47,222 nt of DNA from Natrialbaceae archaeon (GCA_003559215.1 PWMF01000086.1:1-47222); one strand, 5' to 3'; positions 1 to 8,979 are shown, numbered from the stretch's first letter. The notes: generated from the letters alone by a model not told the origin. Numbers and translations are program-made.

Positions 1-1119
1 CCCGTGGCCGAACAGGAGCGGGCCGTCTCGGATCGCCCGCAGGCTCGCGGTCCAGAGCTCGAACCGACCGGACGTGGAGATATCGATCACGTTCGCGTAT
101 ATCGCAGCGAGCAGGCCGAAGACGCCGACGGTGCTTGCGACGACGACGACGGGGACGGCGGGACGGCCGCCGGCGACGTAGGCGGCGTAGATAACGAGGA
201 CGACCGCCGAGGCGAGCATCGCCGCCCGGGCGTTCGAGAGGAAGACGCCGACGGCACAGAGACCGGCGAGCACGACCGCCAGCGCAGCTCCCAGCGGTCG
301 GCGCGTGGCGACCGAACGGTGGAGTTCGACGACGGCGGCGACGAGACCGGCGAACGACACCAGGCCGAAGGAGTTGGGGTTCGGGAAGAACGACTGGATC
401 GTCGAGCGCTCGGTCTCGATCAGCGGTACCGACGGGGTGCTTGACCACTGGCGGACTTCGAACGCCCACAGGCTGTACTCGCCGACGGCATACGTTCCCA
501 GGCCGAGTACCACCGCGACCGCCGCTAGTCGAGGGAGAAACCAGAGGAAGATCCGCTCCGGAACGAGACGCGGGACGACGAAAAGGCTCGTCCCCATCAC
601 GATCGCGGCCCACAGCGGCCACCGCGACTGCGTACTCGAGGGATCGTACGCGAGGGTGTGAGCGAGGTAGATCCCGGTCAGTACCGCGAAGCAGCCGACG
701 GCGGCCCACTGGTCCGCCGTGTACCGTCTGGCGTCGGTGACGACGAGGAAAAAGGAGATGGAGAGGACGAACACGATCGCGATCGCGAGCGGGCGGCTCG
801 GCCCGAGACCGAACCCCGGCGAGGAACTCTGGTAAATCACGCCGAGGACGACGAAGGAGACGCCGAGTACCGAGAGCAGTCCCGCCTGGAGCTGGTCGAA
901 CTCCTGGTAGGCGTTCGCGATGATCCGACAGCCACAGACCGCGCCGAGCAGGACCGAAAAGGCCGCGAGCTGCCACGCCAGTACGGCGTCGGTCGCGTAC
1001 GCGAGAAGCACCAGGAGCAAGTGAACACCGAACAGCCCGTAGACGAGCGCGTTTACGAGACGGTCGGCGTCCCACTCGTGGGCGAGCAACGTCGCCGGCT
1101 CTCGTTCGACAGCACTCAC
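1..1119 (-). CDS. Wzy/O-antigen-ligase-like membrane protein (C-terminus outside window)
   Basis: The gene starts at GTG 1117-1119 and reads open for 373 codons to the window edge, so the C-terminus is missing. The protein is mostly hydrophobic, with about ten membrane segments. Two stretches resemble the Wzy_C/O-antigen ligase superfamily: NPNSFGLVSFAG, and near the cut end R-F-E-L-W followed by PLLFGHG. Such proteins polymerise or transfer lipid-linked glycans on the outer face of the membrane. A TATA-like stretch on the minus strand (about 1140-1151) lies roughly 27 bases upstream of the GTG, which supports this start and a leaderless transcript. It is divergent from the epimerase at 1352 and resembles the second Wzy-like protein at 2447. 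Whether it is a polymerase or a ligase cannot be told from sequence. Confidence 0.75.
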   Translation of the reverse strand, partial: MSAVEREPATLLAHEWDADRLVNALVYGLFGVHLLLVLLAYATDAVLAWQLAAFSVLLGAVCGCRIIANAYQEFDQLQAGLLSVLGVSFVVLGVIYQSSSPGFGLGPSRPLAIAIVFVLSISFFLVVTDARRYTADQWAAVGCFAVLTGIYLAHTLAYDPSSTQSRWPLWAAIVMGTSLFVVPRLVPERIFLWFLPRLAAVAVVLGLGTYAVGEYSLWAFEVRQWSSTPSVPLIETERSTIQSFFPNPNSFGLVSFAGLVAAVVELHRSVATRRPLGAALAVVLAGLCAVGVFLSNARAAMLASAVVLVIYAAYVAGGRPAVPVVVVASTVGVFGLLAAIYANVIDISTSGRFELWTASLRAIRDGPLLFGHG

Positions 1120-1351
1120 GTCTCGAGTAATTATCGGCGACGAATAAATAACTGAGCCAGTAACTATATCCCGGCGGTTCGTTCCCCGTTCAGGGCCACC
1201 AACCACCCGAACCGCGGACCCCCGCCGTTCGCTCGTCGCTTTCGCTTGGGGGACCGACGAGTCGCCGTACCCGGCTAACCGGTCGGCCGCTCCGCCCCTA
1301 CACATAAAAAGTCCGATGTGTTTTTGGGAGTCGACGATCTGTTGGCGAACG

Positions 1352-2338
1352 ATGCGCGTTCTCGTCACCGGCGGCGCCGGATTCATCGGGGGACACCTCG
1401 CCGAGTCGTTCGTAAAAGCGGGACACGACGTGACGGTGCTCGACAACCTGGATCCGTACTACGATACCGGGATCAAGGAACAAACCATCGAACTCGGCCG
1501 AGCGGCTGCGGCCGAAAGCGAAGGCGGCTACGCCCTCGTCGAGGGCGACGTTCGGAACGCAACCCTCGTCGACAGGCTGGTCGGCGACGCGGACATCGTC
1601 TACCACCAGTCGGCCCAGGCGGGCGTCCGAACGAGCGTCGAGGACCCCCGGAAGCCCAACTCGATCAACGTCGACGGCACGCTGAACGTGCTCGACGCGG
1701 CCCGCGAGACCGACCTCGAGCGGGTCGTCCTCGCGAGTTCGTCGTCGGTGTACGGCAAACCCGAGTACCTTCCCTACGACGAGGATCACCCGACGACGCC
1801 GGTCAGCCCATACGGCGTCTCGAAGCTGGCCGCCGAACAGTACGCCCGCGTCTACCAGGAGGTGTACGGTCTGCCGACGGTGTCGCTGCGGTACTTCACC
1901 GTCTACGGCCCGCGGATGCGTCCGAACATGGCTATCTCGAACTTCGTCTCGCGGTGTATAAACGGGACGCCCCCGGTCGTCTACGGCGACGGCCGGCAGA
2001 CGCGGGATTTCACGTATATCGACGACATCGTGGACGTCAACCGGCAGCTACTGGACGACGACTCGGGGGACGGCGAGATCGCAAACGTCGGCAGCACCGA
2101 CAACATCGACATCGAGACGCTCGCGGAGCTGGTTCGCGACGAGATCGACCCCTCGCTCGGCCTCGAGTACGGCGATCGACGGACGGGCGACGCCGAGCAC
2201 ACTCATGCCGACGTTTCGAAGGCCCGCGAGCTGCTGGGGTACGAGCCGTCGACGTCGATCCGGGAGGGTGTATCCCGGTTCATCGACTGGTACCGCCGGA
2301 ACCGGGACTGGTACGAGCCGCTGGTGTTGAACTCCTAA
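1352..2338 (+). CDS. NAD-dependent sugar-nucleotide epimerase/dehydratase
   Basis: Extended short-chain dehydrogenase of 328 residues. It begins with the Rossmann motif TGGAGFIG, has the active-site pair in YGVSK, an SSSSVYG strand, and the LRYFTVYGPR segment usual in UDP-glucose/UDP-glucuronate 4-epimerases and dTDP-glucose dehydratases. It should make or interconvert a nucleotide sugar for the glycan cluster around it. An in-frame start at 1316 exists, but the conserved N-terminus begins at ATG 1352 (MRVLVTGG), so I place the start there. A T-rich box (1317-1327) lies about 28 bases upstream. The exact substrate (Glc, GlcA or GlcNAc type) is not resolved. A second epimerase of the same superfamily lies at 10450-11382. 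Confidence 0.88.
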   Translation: MRVLVTGGAGFIGGHLAESFVKAGHDVTVLDNLDPYYDTGIKEQTIELGRAAAAESEGGYALVEGDVRNATLVDRLVGDADIVYHQSAQAGVRTSVEDPRKPNSINVDGTLNVLDAARETDLERVVLASSSSVYGKPEYLPYDEDHPTTPVSPYGVSKLAAEQYARVYQEVYGLPTVSLRYFTVYGPRMRPNMAISNFVSRCINGTPPVVYGDGRQTRDFTYIDDIVDVNRQLLDDDSGDGEIANVGSTDNIDIETLAELVRDEIDPSLGLEYGDRRTGDAEHTHADVSKARELLGYEPSTSIREGVSRFIDWYRRNRDWYEPLVLNS

Positions 2339-2446
2339 CCCGGCGACCGAGCGGTTCGCGTCGCACGTCCGGGATCATCCCGCGAGAAACGCGGGCGCAC
2401 ACGTTTTCGAGGAAAAGGTAAAGGGACGGCCTTCCCTTACCGAGGC

Positions 2447-3655
2447 ATGGCGAAGACGGCCGCAGCGTCCGTCGGTGCTGCACTCATCGTCGCGGGGCTC
2501 GCCCCCACTACCTGGCTCGTCGATCCCGCCGTCGGCTACGTCCTCTCCGGGGCTCTTCTGCTGTCAATTTTCTCGCTCGCCGTCCTGTACGGACTCGAGG
2601 ACGGCCGGCTGGCCGGCGCCTCCCTCGAGCGGTCGGTCGTCGCCCTCTTCGCCCTGTACTGGATCGGGTTAGTCGTCCAGTTCAGACTCACGGGTTCGAC
2701 GTCGTTCGTACCCTACATCCTCCTCACGCCGGTAGTCTGCGTTACGCTGTGGTACGTCTGCCCCCCGCTGCTCCTCGAGCATCCGAGACGGTTCGTCGGC
2801 GGGCTCGTGGGCGCCGTCACCGCCCTCACCCTGCTCGGTCTCGCCCTCCTCGTCCTCGAGACGATCACTGCGGCGAACTTTCCGTGGACGGGCAACAGCG
2901 TCCTCGGGCAACCGGGCCTTCGCGTCGCGTCGGTGTACGGTAACTCCAACGCCTTCGGGTTCGCGGCCGCGGTCGCGAGCCTCGGCGCGCTGTGGGCGTT
3001 CCTCGAGTCGCGGCGCCGACCCTGGGGTGTAGCGTTGCTCGTGACGCTGACGGGGCTCGTCCTGAGCGACGCGACGATGGCGCTGCTGGCGTTCGGGGCG
3101 GGAACGGCCGTTCTGCTGTTCGTCCGCTCTCCGATGTCGGGACTCCTGTTCGCCGCCGTCGGCGCGGTCGCCGCGTCGGCGTTTCTCCTGACCGATCTCG
3201 GCGCGTCCTATCTCGCACTCGTGATCGAACGCGGCGGCAGCGAGCGCCTCGAGTTCTGGGAGGTCGCCCTCTTGCAAGCCGCCGAAGACCCGGTCCTCGG
3301 CGCGGGGTTCGACACCGGGCTCCAGACGCACAACTCGTTTGTCGCTATCGTGTTGAACGCGGGGTACCTCGTGGGTGGCCTGTACGTCCTCGCGATCGCC
3401 GGGGCGGTCGCGTCGGCCCTGCGGAAGGTGCGGGCGCGGAACGATCCGTCGTGGAACGGGTTCGTCCTCGCCGCGTTGACGCTGCTCGCGTTGCAGATGC
3501 TGACCGAGTCGTTCACGCTCGGCGGGCTGTCCACGCCGTCGCTGATGCTCGCGACGTTCGTCGGTTTCGCGCTGGTCGACCCGTCCGAGGAGACGACGAT
3601 ACCGCTCTCCCGGACGTTCGGCGGGACGCCCGACTCCGGCGGCGTCGATCAGTAG
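2447..3655 (+). CDS. Wzy/O-antigen-ligase-like polysaccharide polymerase
   Basis: Polytopic membrane protein of 402 residues with about eleven hydrophobic segments. Mid-protein it has GNSNAFGFAAAVASLG, then a region R-L-E-F-W ... DPVLGAGFDTG followed by a THNSF loop, which matches the Wzy_C pattern in which a large extracytoplasmic loop carries conserved Arg and His residues. It probably polymerises or ligates lipid-linked oligosaccharides outside the cell. It lies between the epimerase and the flippase in the same direction, with gaps of 108 and 34 bases. This is the second Wzy-like protein in the cluster, so one may be the polymerase and the other a ligase; this division of labour is inference. 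Confidence 0.8.
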   Translation: MAKTAAASVGAALIVAGLAPTTWLVDPAVGYVLSGALLLSIFSLAVLYGLEDGRLAGASLERSVVALFALYWIGLVVQFRLTGSTSFVPYILLTPVVCVTLWYVCPPLLLEHPRRFVGGLVGAVTALTLLGLALLVLETITAANFPWTGNSVLGQPGLRVASVYGNSNAFGFAAAVASLGALWAFLESRRRPWGVALLVTLTGLVLSDATMALLAFGAGTAVLLFVRSPMSGLLFAAVGAVAASAFLLTDLGASYLALVIERGGSERLEFWEVALLQAAEDPVLGAGFDTGLQTHNSFVAIVLNAGYLVGGLYVLAIAGAVASALRKVRARNDPSWNGFVLAALTLLALQMLTESFTLGGLSTPSLMLATFVGFALVDPSEETTIPLSRTFGGTPDSGGVDQ

Positions 3656-3689
3656 CCTTATTCCGTCCTGCTCGGAACGAACGCCGAGC

Positions 3690-5153
3690 ATGGCTCTCGC
3701 AGCGAAGATCGCGTCCGGGCTCAAGGCCGACTTCGCCTCGCAGGTCGTTCGGAACCTCTCGAGCGGCCTCCTGGTCGTCGTCCTCGCCCGGCTGCTGGAG
3801 CCCGACGAGTACGGGCTGTTGTACCTCGCGATCTCGATGTTCGCGATCGCGACGGTGATCGGCCGCCTCGGACTCGGCAAGTCCGCCGCCCGCTACCTCA
3901 CCGAGTACGAGGAGCGCGACGCCGGCCAGATCCCACACATCGTCGAGACCGTCGCGCTCGCGCTCGCGGTCACCCTCGGGACCGTAACCCTCATCCTGAT
4001 CGTCGCCCGCGAACCGCTTGCGGCGCTGCTGGGCGAGCCCGGACTCGCGGAGCTGTTGCTGGTCGGCGGGCTGTACGTCGCGGGCCACGGACTCGTCAAC
4101 TCCGGGCGGAACCTCTGTCAGGGGTTCAAGGAGATCGAGTGGGCGGCGTACATCACGCTCGCCGAGGCGGTCGTCCGCCCTATCGTCGCGATCGGGCTCG
4201 TGCTCGCCGGCCTCGGCGCGGTCGGCGCGCTCGTCGGCTACGTCGTCAGCTCGCTCGTGGGGGCCTCGCTGTTCGTGGCAGTCATCTACCGTCTCTACGT
4301 GCGCGCCGAGCGGGGCGAACTCGAGGCGGGGCTTCGCCGTCGAATCGCCGAGTACGCGCTCCCGATCACGCTGACCGAGAACGGGAGTACGATCATCAAA
4401 CGCGTCGACGTCGTCCTCATCGGGGCGTTCCTGACCCCGCTCGCGGTCAGTTACTACGTCGTCGCTAAACAGCTCCTGACGTTCATCAAATCACCCGCGA
4501 ACTCGCTCGGGTTTGCCATCTCCCCGCGCTACAGCGAACAGCTCCAGCGGGGGAACCTCGAGACCGCCTCGCGGCTCTACGGCGAGGCGCTGACGGCCAC
4601 CCTCGTGTTCTACGTTCCCGCGGCGGCCGGGCTGGCGATCGTCGCCGAGCCGACGCTCACGCTCGTCTTCGGCGCCGAGTACGCCGGGGGTGCGATCGTC
4701 CTGCAGCTCCTGACGATCTATCTGATCGCTCAGGCGGTCTCCTACGTCACCAGCGGCGGGCTCGACTACCTCGGCCGAGCGAAACACCGCGCGTACGCGA
4801 AGGGGGCGGCAGCGGTGGCGAACCTCCTTTTGAACCTCGCGCTCATTCCGACGATCGGGATCGCCGGCGCGGCCGTCTCAACGGCGGGCACGTACGCGGC
4901 TTACGTCGTGGTGAACGTCTACCTCATCCACCTCGAGCTGGAGCTCGACTGGCGGGCGATCGGTCGTCGCTGCGCCAAGGTCGGCGCCGTCACGGCGATC
5001 ATGTCCCTCGCGATCCTGCCGTTCGCGCCCGCAATCGACGGCGCCGTCTCGCTCGCGGCCGTCGTCGCGCTCGGCACGGTCGTCTGGCTCGGCACGACGG
5101 TCTCGATCGGACTGGTCGAAACGCAGCAGCTGCGGTCGGTGGCGCCGTTCTGA
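3690..5153 (+). CDS. Wzx-type polysaccharide flippase (MATE/MVF superfamily)
   Basis: A 487-residue protein with about fourteen membrane segments. Its N-terminus has the pattern of the polysaccharide transporter family (NLSSGLLVVVLARLLEPDEYG) and mid-protein it has ITLTENGSTIIKRVDVVLIG, typical of Wzx/RfbX flippases. It should move polyprenyl-linked oligosaccharides across the membrane for the Wzy-like proteins next to it. A haloarchaeal TATA-like stretch (about 3657-3664) lies roughly 27 bases before ATG 3690, which suggests a leaderless transcript of its own. The last base of its TGA stop is the first base of a large hairpin (5153-5232). Confidence 0.88.
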   Translation: MALAAKIASGLKADFASQVVRNLSSGLLVVVLARLLEPDEYGLLYLAISMFAIATVIGRLGLGKSAARYLTEYEERDAGQIPHIVETVALALAVTLGTVTLILIVAREPLAALLGEPGLAELLLVGGLYVAGHGLVNSGRNLCQGFKEIEWAAYITLAEAVVRPIVAIGLVLAGLGAVGALVGYVVSSLVGASLFVAVIYRLYVRAERGELEAGLRRRIAEYALPITLTENGSTIIKRVDVVLIGAFLTPLAVSYYVVAKQLLTFIKSPANSLGFAISPRYSEQLQRGNLETASRLYGEALTATLVFYVPAAAGLAIVAEPTLTLVFGAEYAGGAIVLQLLTIYLIAQAVSYVTSGGLDYLGRAKHRAYAKGAAAVANLLLNLALIPTIGIAGAAVSTAGTYAAYVVVNVYLIHLELELDWRAIGRRCAKVGAVTAIMSLAILPFAPAIDGAVSLAAVVALGTVVWLGTTVSIGLVETQQLRSVAPF

Positions 5154-5232
5154 TACGGACTGCTGTACGTCATTTCCGGCAACCGCGAACCGTTCCGCGG
5201 TTGCACCGGTAAATCGTTACAGCAGTCCGTAT
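5153..5232. repeat. 80-bp near-perfect palindrome between convergent genes
   Basis: The outer arms, ATACGGACTGCTGTA at 5153-5167 and TACAGCAGTCCGTAT at 5218-5232, are perfect inverted 15-mers. The stem continues inward with mismatches (GGCAACCGCG opposite CGCGGTTGCACC) to a loop of about 8 bases near 5190. It begins on the last base of the flippase stop codon and ends 19 bases before the stop of the convergent gene. It could be a bidirectional terminator or a mobile palindromic element (MITE/REP-like). No transposase is attached. Confidence 0.8.
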
Positions 5233-5250
5233 GACTCCCTCGAACGGGCG

Positions 5251-5922
5251 TCAGACGATCGTCAGTACGTTTCGCCACCGGATCGGGATCCGACCTGTAT
5301 AGGTTAGCTTGGGGTGTTCGTCGAACGGATTCGCCGCGTCCCGGTGGGCCCGCCACCAGCGGTCGTGGATCGCGTTGATCCGCACTGGTATCTCCTCGAG
5401 TCCGACCAGCTGCGACGCCACGAGCCGGTGGAACCCACAGGAGTTGAAGATCAGCTCTCCGTCGCGGCCGACGTTGACGGCCACCTGGTCGTACCGGTCG
5501 TCGGTTCGCTCCGCCTGGGGGCCGTCGGATTCGAGTTCGATCCCCCGTTCCCGAATCGAGGCGAACAGCTCCTCCAGGTAGGTGCCGTACCCGTACGCCG
5601 CGTAGGATCGGGCCTCGCGATCGGGATAGCCGGCCTCGCGCAGGCGCTCGGCGGTGAGGTCCTCTCCTTCCAGGCGTCCGTCGTAGTAGCCTCGAAGCAG
5701 CCGGTACTTCGGGCTCTCGGAGAGCGGCTTCGCCTGCAGATCCCACTCCCCGGGTTCGATCCGGCCGGCCGAGCGGTACTTCCGCAACACGGCGTACTCG
5801 AGGTACGTCCGGATCTCGCGGGGATCGACTCGACAGATCACGAACGGCGGGACGGTCGGTCCCGTGATCGGTCGGGGAAGGACGCTTCGCAGTTTCAGTC
5901 GCAGCAAGTTCCTGTCGATCAT
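5251..5922 (-). CDS. Conserved hypothetical protein with ParB/sulfiredoxin-like C-terminal half
   Basis: A 223-residue soluble protein that I cannot name with confidence. The N-terminal half is basic and Arg/Tyr rich. Residues about 145-190 read V-A-V-N-V-G-R-D-G-E followed by GFHRLVASQLVGLEEIPVRI and then H-D-R-W. This is the pattern of the ParB/Srx nuclease-like fold, where a G-x-[HR]-R motif is followed by 'lGl..iPV'. Related folds act as nucleases, NTPases or kinases, so an enzymatic role in glycan or phosphate chemistry is possible but not shown. It lies convergent to the flippase and divergent from the GT2 gene. Confidence 0.6.
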   Translation of the reverse strand: MIDRNLLRLKLRSVLPRPITGPTVPPFVICRVDPREIRTYLEYAVLRKYRSAGRIEPGEWDLQAKPLSESPKYRLLRGYYDGRLEGEDLTAERLREAGYPDREARSYAAYGYGTYLEELFASIRERGIELESDGPQAERTDDRYDQVAVNVGRDGELIFNSCGFHRLVASQLVGLEEIPVRINAIHDRWWRAHRDAANPFDEHPKLTYTGRIPIRWRNVLTIV

Positions 5923-6074
5923 GGGGGCGAGCCGCGGCGGTGCGCGGCGGTCACCGCTCGAGTAGCGACTCCACCGATATAGCTCTCGGTGGTCGCAGCC
6001 GATTCCGCTCTGCGAACGTTCGCCACCGCTCGCGGAAGCGACACGCTGAAGACGCCGAGGAAAATCTCACCGGT

Positions 6075-7034
6075 ATGGCAACCGTCAGTGTAGTGATTCC
6101 GACCTACGAACGCCCCACCTTCCTCGAGGGGGCCGTCGAAACTGCACTGGACCAGACGTACAACGACCTCGAGGTGATCGTCGTCGACGATGGCTCCGAG
6201 ACCGCCTACGTCGAGGCGGTCGTCGACGAGTACTCCGACCGAGTCGTCGGGATCGAACACGAGGAGAATCGGGGACTCTCTGCGGCACGGAACACGGGAA
6301 TCGAGCGAGCTACGGGGGAGTACGTCGCCTTTCTCGACGACGACGACCGATGGGACGAGACGAAGATCGACCGACAGGTTCGCTGCATCGAATCGGACGA
6401 CGGAATCGGTCTCGTGACCTGTCTCTCCGTGTCGGTGACCCCCGACGGAGAGGTCATTCACGTCGAACGCGACGCGCCCGGCGGCGACTGCTCCGATTCC
6501 ATGCTGCGAAAGAACCTGATCGGCTCGCCTTCCCGCGTGCTCGTTCGTCGGGTCGCACTCGAGGGGGTCGACGGGTTCGACGAACAGCTGCCGACGAAAC
6601 AGGACTGGGACCTATACATTCGACTCTGTCAGCACTGGCTCGTCGGCGCCGTCGACGACCACCTCTGCTTTCGAACGTCCCACGAGAGCATGTCCAGTTC
6701 CCCCGAAGCCGTGACGCGGGACTACCGGGCCGTCCTCGAGAAACACGAGTCGCTGATCCGCGAGCGGGGCTACTGGGAGCCGGCGACGGCGGCGATCGCC
6801 GAGCGCGCGGGGCGGGCGTACCTGGATCACGACGAACTCCGAAGTGCCCGTAGCGTTCTTAAGGCAGCGATCTCCGCGGAGCCGACGAAACGCAGGGCGG
6901 CGCTGCTGGCGCTTTCGTACACCCACCCCGCGGTCGTCCGGTCGGCGATCGCCGCGACGCGATACCTGCGTTCGAAGCGCGACCCCAGCGGGTTCGAGTA
7001 CCGGAAGACCGCCCCTCGATCCGGACCCACGTAG
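6075..7034 (+). CDS. Family 2 glycosyltransferase
   Basis: A 319-residue GT-A fold transferase. It opens with VSVVIPTYERPTFLEGAV, then has the nucleotide-binding VIVVDDGS, NRGLSAARNTGI, and the metal-binding acidic cluster FLDDDDRW, all hallmarks of GT2. It adds a sugar from a nucleotide-sugar donor, probably to a growing lipid-linked glycan on the cytoplasmic face. No strong transmembrane helix is present. The open frame extends upstream to 5940, but the conserved domain starts at ATG 6075, so I use that start. The GT4 gene follows after 54 bases in the same direction. The acceptor and sugar are unknown. Confidence 0.9.
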   Translation: MATVSVVIPTYERPTFLEGAVETALDQTYNDLEVIVVDDGSETAYVEAVVDEYSDRVVGIEHEENRGLSAARNTGIERATGEYVAFLDDDDRWDETKIDRQVRCIESDDGIGLVTCLSVSVTPDGEVIHVERDAPGGDCSDSMLRKNLIGSPSRVLVRRVALEGVDGFDEQLPTKQDWDLYIRLCQHWLVGAVDDHLCFRTSHESMSSSPEAVTRDYRAVLEKHESLIRERGYWEPATAAIAERAGRAYLDHDELRSARSVLKAAISAEPTKRRAALLALSYTHPAVVRSAIAATRYLRSKRDPSGFEYRKTAPRSGPT

Positions 7035-7088
7035 CTCCGTCCGCACCGAAGCCTTTACCCGTCCGATCGGGAATCCCTCACTCGAGCA

Positions 7089-8183
7089 ATGGTTCGCGTC
7101 CTCGCGGTTCTCACGCACGTCAAACCGACGACCTTCTCCTACGAGCTCTCCGAGTCGCTGGCGGCGATCGACGGGATCGAGGTGACGATCGTCGCCTACT
7201 ACGACGCCGCCGTCGAGGAAACGGCGATGGTGCCGGATTCGGCCGTCGAGTTCGTGCCGCTGAACGCGAATTCACGCCTCGACCCGGCCGCGATACGCCA
7301 CCTGCGGTGGGTCCTGCAGACGAGATCGTACGACGTCCTCCACACCCACCACAACTTCGTCGGCTCGCTGGCCCGGCTGCTTGCCCCCCGCGGGACGAGG
7401 ATCGTCGACACCGAACACGCCGACCACGAGCGCCACTACTCGCTCCCGCAGGTGCTGGTCAACGCCGCGACGCTCTCTCGAGCAGATCGGGTCGTGGCGA
7501 ACTCGAGACGAACCCTCGAGTCGCTGTACTGGTTCGAACGACTCGGACTCGGCGAGGAACAGTGCTCGGTGATCTACAACGGGATCGACGTCGATCGGAT
7601 CGACCGCGTGCTCGAGGAGTCCCGCGACTCTCGGGGGACCGAGGGGACGCGGATCACGACGGTCGGCCGGCTAAGCGAGACGAAGAACCAGTCGACGCTG
7701 CTCCGGGCGTTCGCGGGGATCGCAGACGAGTTTCCCGATAGCCAGCTGACGATCGTGGGCGACGGCCCCCTGCGCGAGGACCTCGAGTCGCTCGCCGACT
7801 CGCTGGGGGTCCGGGAGCGCGTCGAGTTCACGGGCTTCGTCGATCGTGAGGAGGTGTACCGGATCCTCGCCGCGAGCGACCTCTACGTTCAGCCCTCGCT
7901 CTCGGAAGGGTTTTGCGTCGCCCTCGTCGAAGCGATGGCCTGTCGGCTCCCGGTCGTCGTCAGCGACGTTCCCGTCCTGCACGAGGTCGTCGGCGAAGCG
8001 GGCTCCTACGCGCACCCGTCCGAGCCAGCCGCGTTCGCAGACCGCCTGCGACAGCTGCTCGCGGACGACGATCTGCGGAGTGAGTTCGCCGACCGGGCGT
8101 CCGACCGCGCGCGAACCGAGTTTCCCCTCGAGCGGACCGCCGACGCCTACGCCGAGCTGTACCGGGAACTGCTCGAGTCGTAA
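7089..8183 (+). CDS. Family 4 glycosyltransferase
   Basis: A 364-residue GT-B transferase. The N-terminal half has VLHTHHNFVGSLARLL and TEHADHERHYS. The C-terminal half has VIYNGIDVDRI, TTVGRLSETKNQSTLLRAF, and the retaining-transferase E-x7-E motif in SEGFCVALVEAM. It should transfer a sugar from a nucleotide donor with retention of configuration. It is the second of three collinear genes (GT2, GT4, P-loop). A TTTA-type box near 7053-7058 about 32 bases upstream is a possible promoter. Confidence 0.9.
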   Translation: MVRVLAVLTHVKPTTFSYELSESLAAIDGIEVTIVAYYDAAVEETAMVPDSAVEFVPLNANSRLDPAAIRHLRWVLQTRSYDVLHTHHNFVGSLARLLAPRGTRIVDTEHADHERHYSLPQVLVNAATLSRADRVVANSRRTLESLYWFERLGLGEEQCSVIYNGIDVDRIDRVLEESRDSRGTEGTRITTVGRLSETKNQSTLLRAFAGIADEFPDSQLTIVGDGPLREDLESLADSLGVRERVEFTGFVDREEVYRILAASDLYVQPSLSEGFCVALVEAMACRLPVVVSDVPVLHEVVGEAGSYAHPSEPAAFADRLRQLLADDDLRSEFADRASDRARTEFPLERTADAYAELYRELLES

Positions 8184-8244
8184 CCGCTCCGGCCGCGGAA
8201 AGCGAACCGGAACCGCTTTTAGCCGAACGTCGGACGATCCGACC

Positions 8245-8979
8245 GTGACGGGGTCCGCAGACGGCGTGACGACGGTGGAGTTCTTCGGCGTTCCGGGGGC
8301 GGGGAAGTCGACGATCGCCCGCCACCTGATCGAGCGGCTGGTGGCGACGGGACGACCGGTTTCGGAGCCGACGTACACGCTCGCTCACCAAGTCTCGAGC
8401 GCTCGGCGATACCTCTCGAAGAGCGGCTACGCCGCGGTCGGAACGGCTCGGCGGCCCCGACCGGCGCTCTCGAGCGCTCGAGCGATCGCCGAAAGCGGCC
8501 AGCTCTCTCGTCGCGCGCTGGTGAAGACGACGTTCAACTGGCTGTACGTGGTCGGGGTGCTCGAATCCCGAACGGCGGGGGAGCTGCAGGTGCTCGATCA
8601 GGGACTGGCACAGGCCGCCTGGTCGGTCGGTCTCGGCGCCGAACGGGATCGAACGGCCCCGCTGTGCGAACTGGCCGTCAACGCGCTCTCGCGGTCGGGA
8701 CCGGCGCTGGTCGTAGTCGTCGACGTCGCGCCCGAAACGGTCCGCGAACGGCTCTCGAGGCGCGCGGACGGCGACACGCGTGTCACTCCGACCGGGGAGG
8801 GTCACGACGTCAGCGAGGCGTTCGAACACAAGAAACGGATCGAACGCTCGATCGCGGACGTCGTCGCCGACAAGCCGTCGGTCGGCCTGCTCCGCGTCGA
8901 AAACGAGTCGAAGGCTGACCTCGAGGACGCCGTCGGGGCGGTCCTCGAGCGGGTCGAAACCGAGCAACGCCGCAGTTAG
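8245..8979 (+). CDS. P-loop NTPase/kinase-like protein of the glycan cluster
   Basis: I place the start at GTG 8245, because a TATA-like CTTTTAG (about 8216-8222) lies about 26 bases upstream and the P-loop follows closely. The protein has 244 residues. It begins with a Walker A motif, GVPGAGKST (residues 15-23), and has a hydrophobic strand VVVVDV near residue 155 followed by APETVRERLSRR, like the LID region of nucleotide or small-molecule kinases. P-loop proteins of this sort occur in capsule and exopolysaccharide loci, where they may phosphorylate or activate a sugar or other substituent. I do not know the substrate. It is the last gene of the plus-strand run and converges on the GT4 gene at 9307. 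Confidence 0.7.
   Translation: MTGSADGVTTVEFFGVPGAGKSTIARHLIERLVATGRPVSEPTYTLAHQVSSARRYLSKSGYAAVGTARRPRPALSSARAIAESGQLSRRALVKTTFNWLYVVGVLESRTAGELQVLDQGLAQAAWSVGLGAERDRTAPLCELAVNALSRSGPALVVVVDVAPETVRERLSRRADGDTRVTPTGEGHDVSEAFEHKKRIERSIADVVADKPSVGLLRVENESKADLEDAVGAVLERVETEQRRS

Noticed and set aside
1298..1789. Long antisense frames over the epimerase and most other genes
   Set aside because: GC-rich DNA gives long open frames opposite real genes; these have no domains and the sense strand has clear family motifs.
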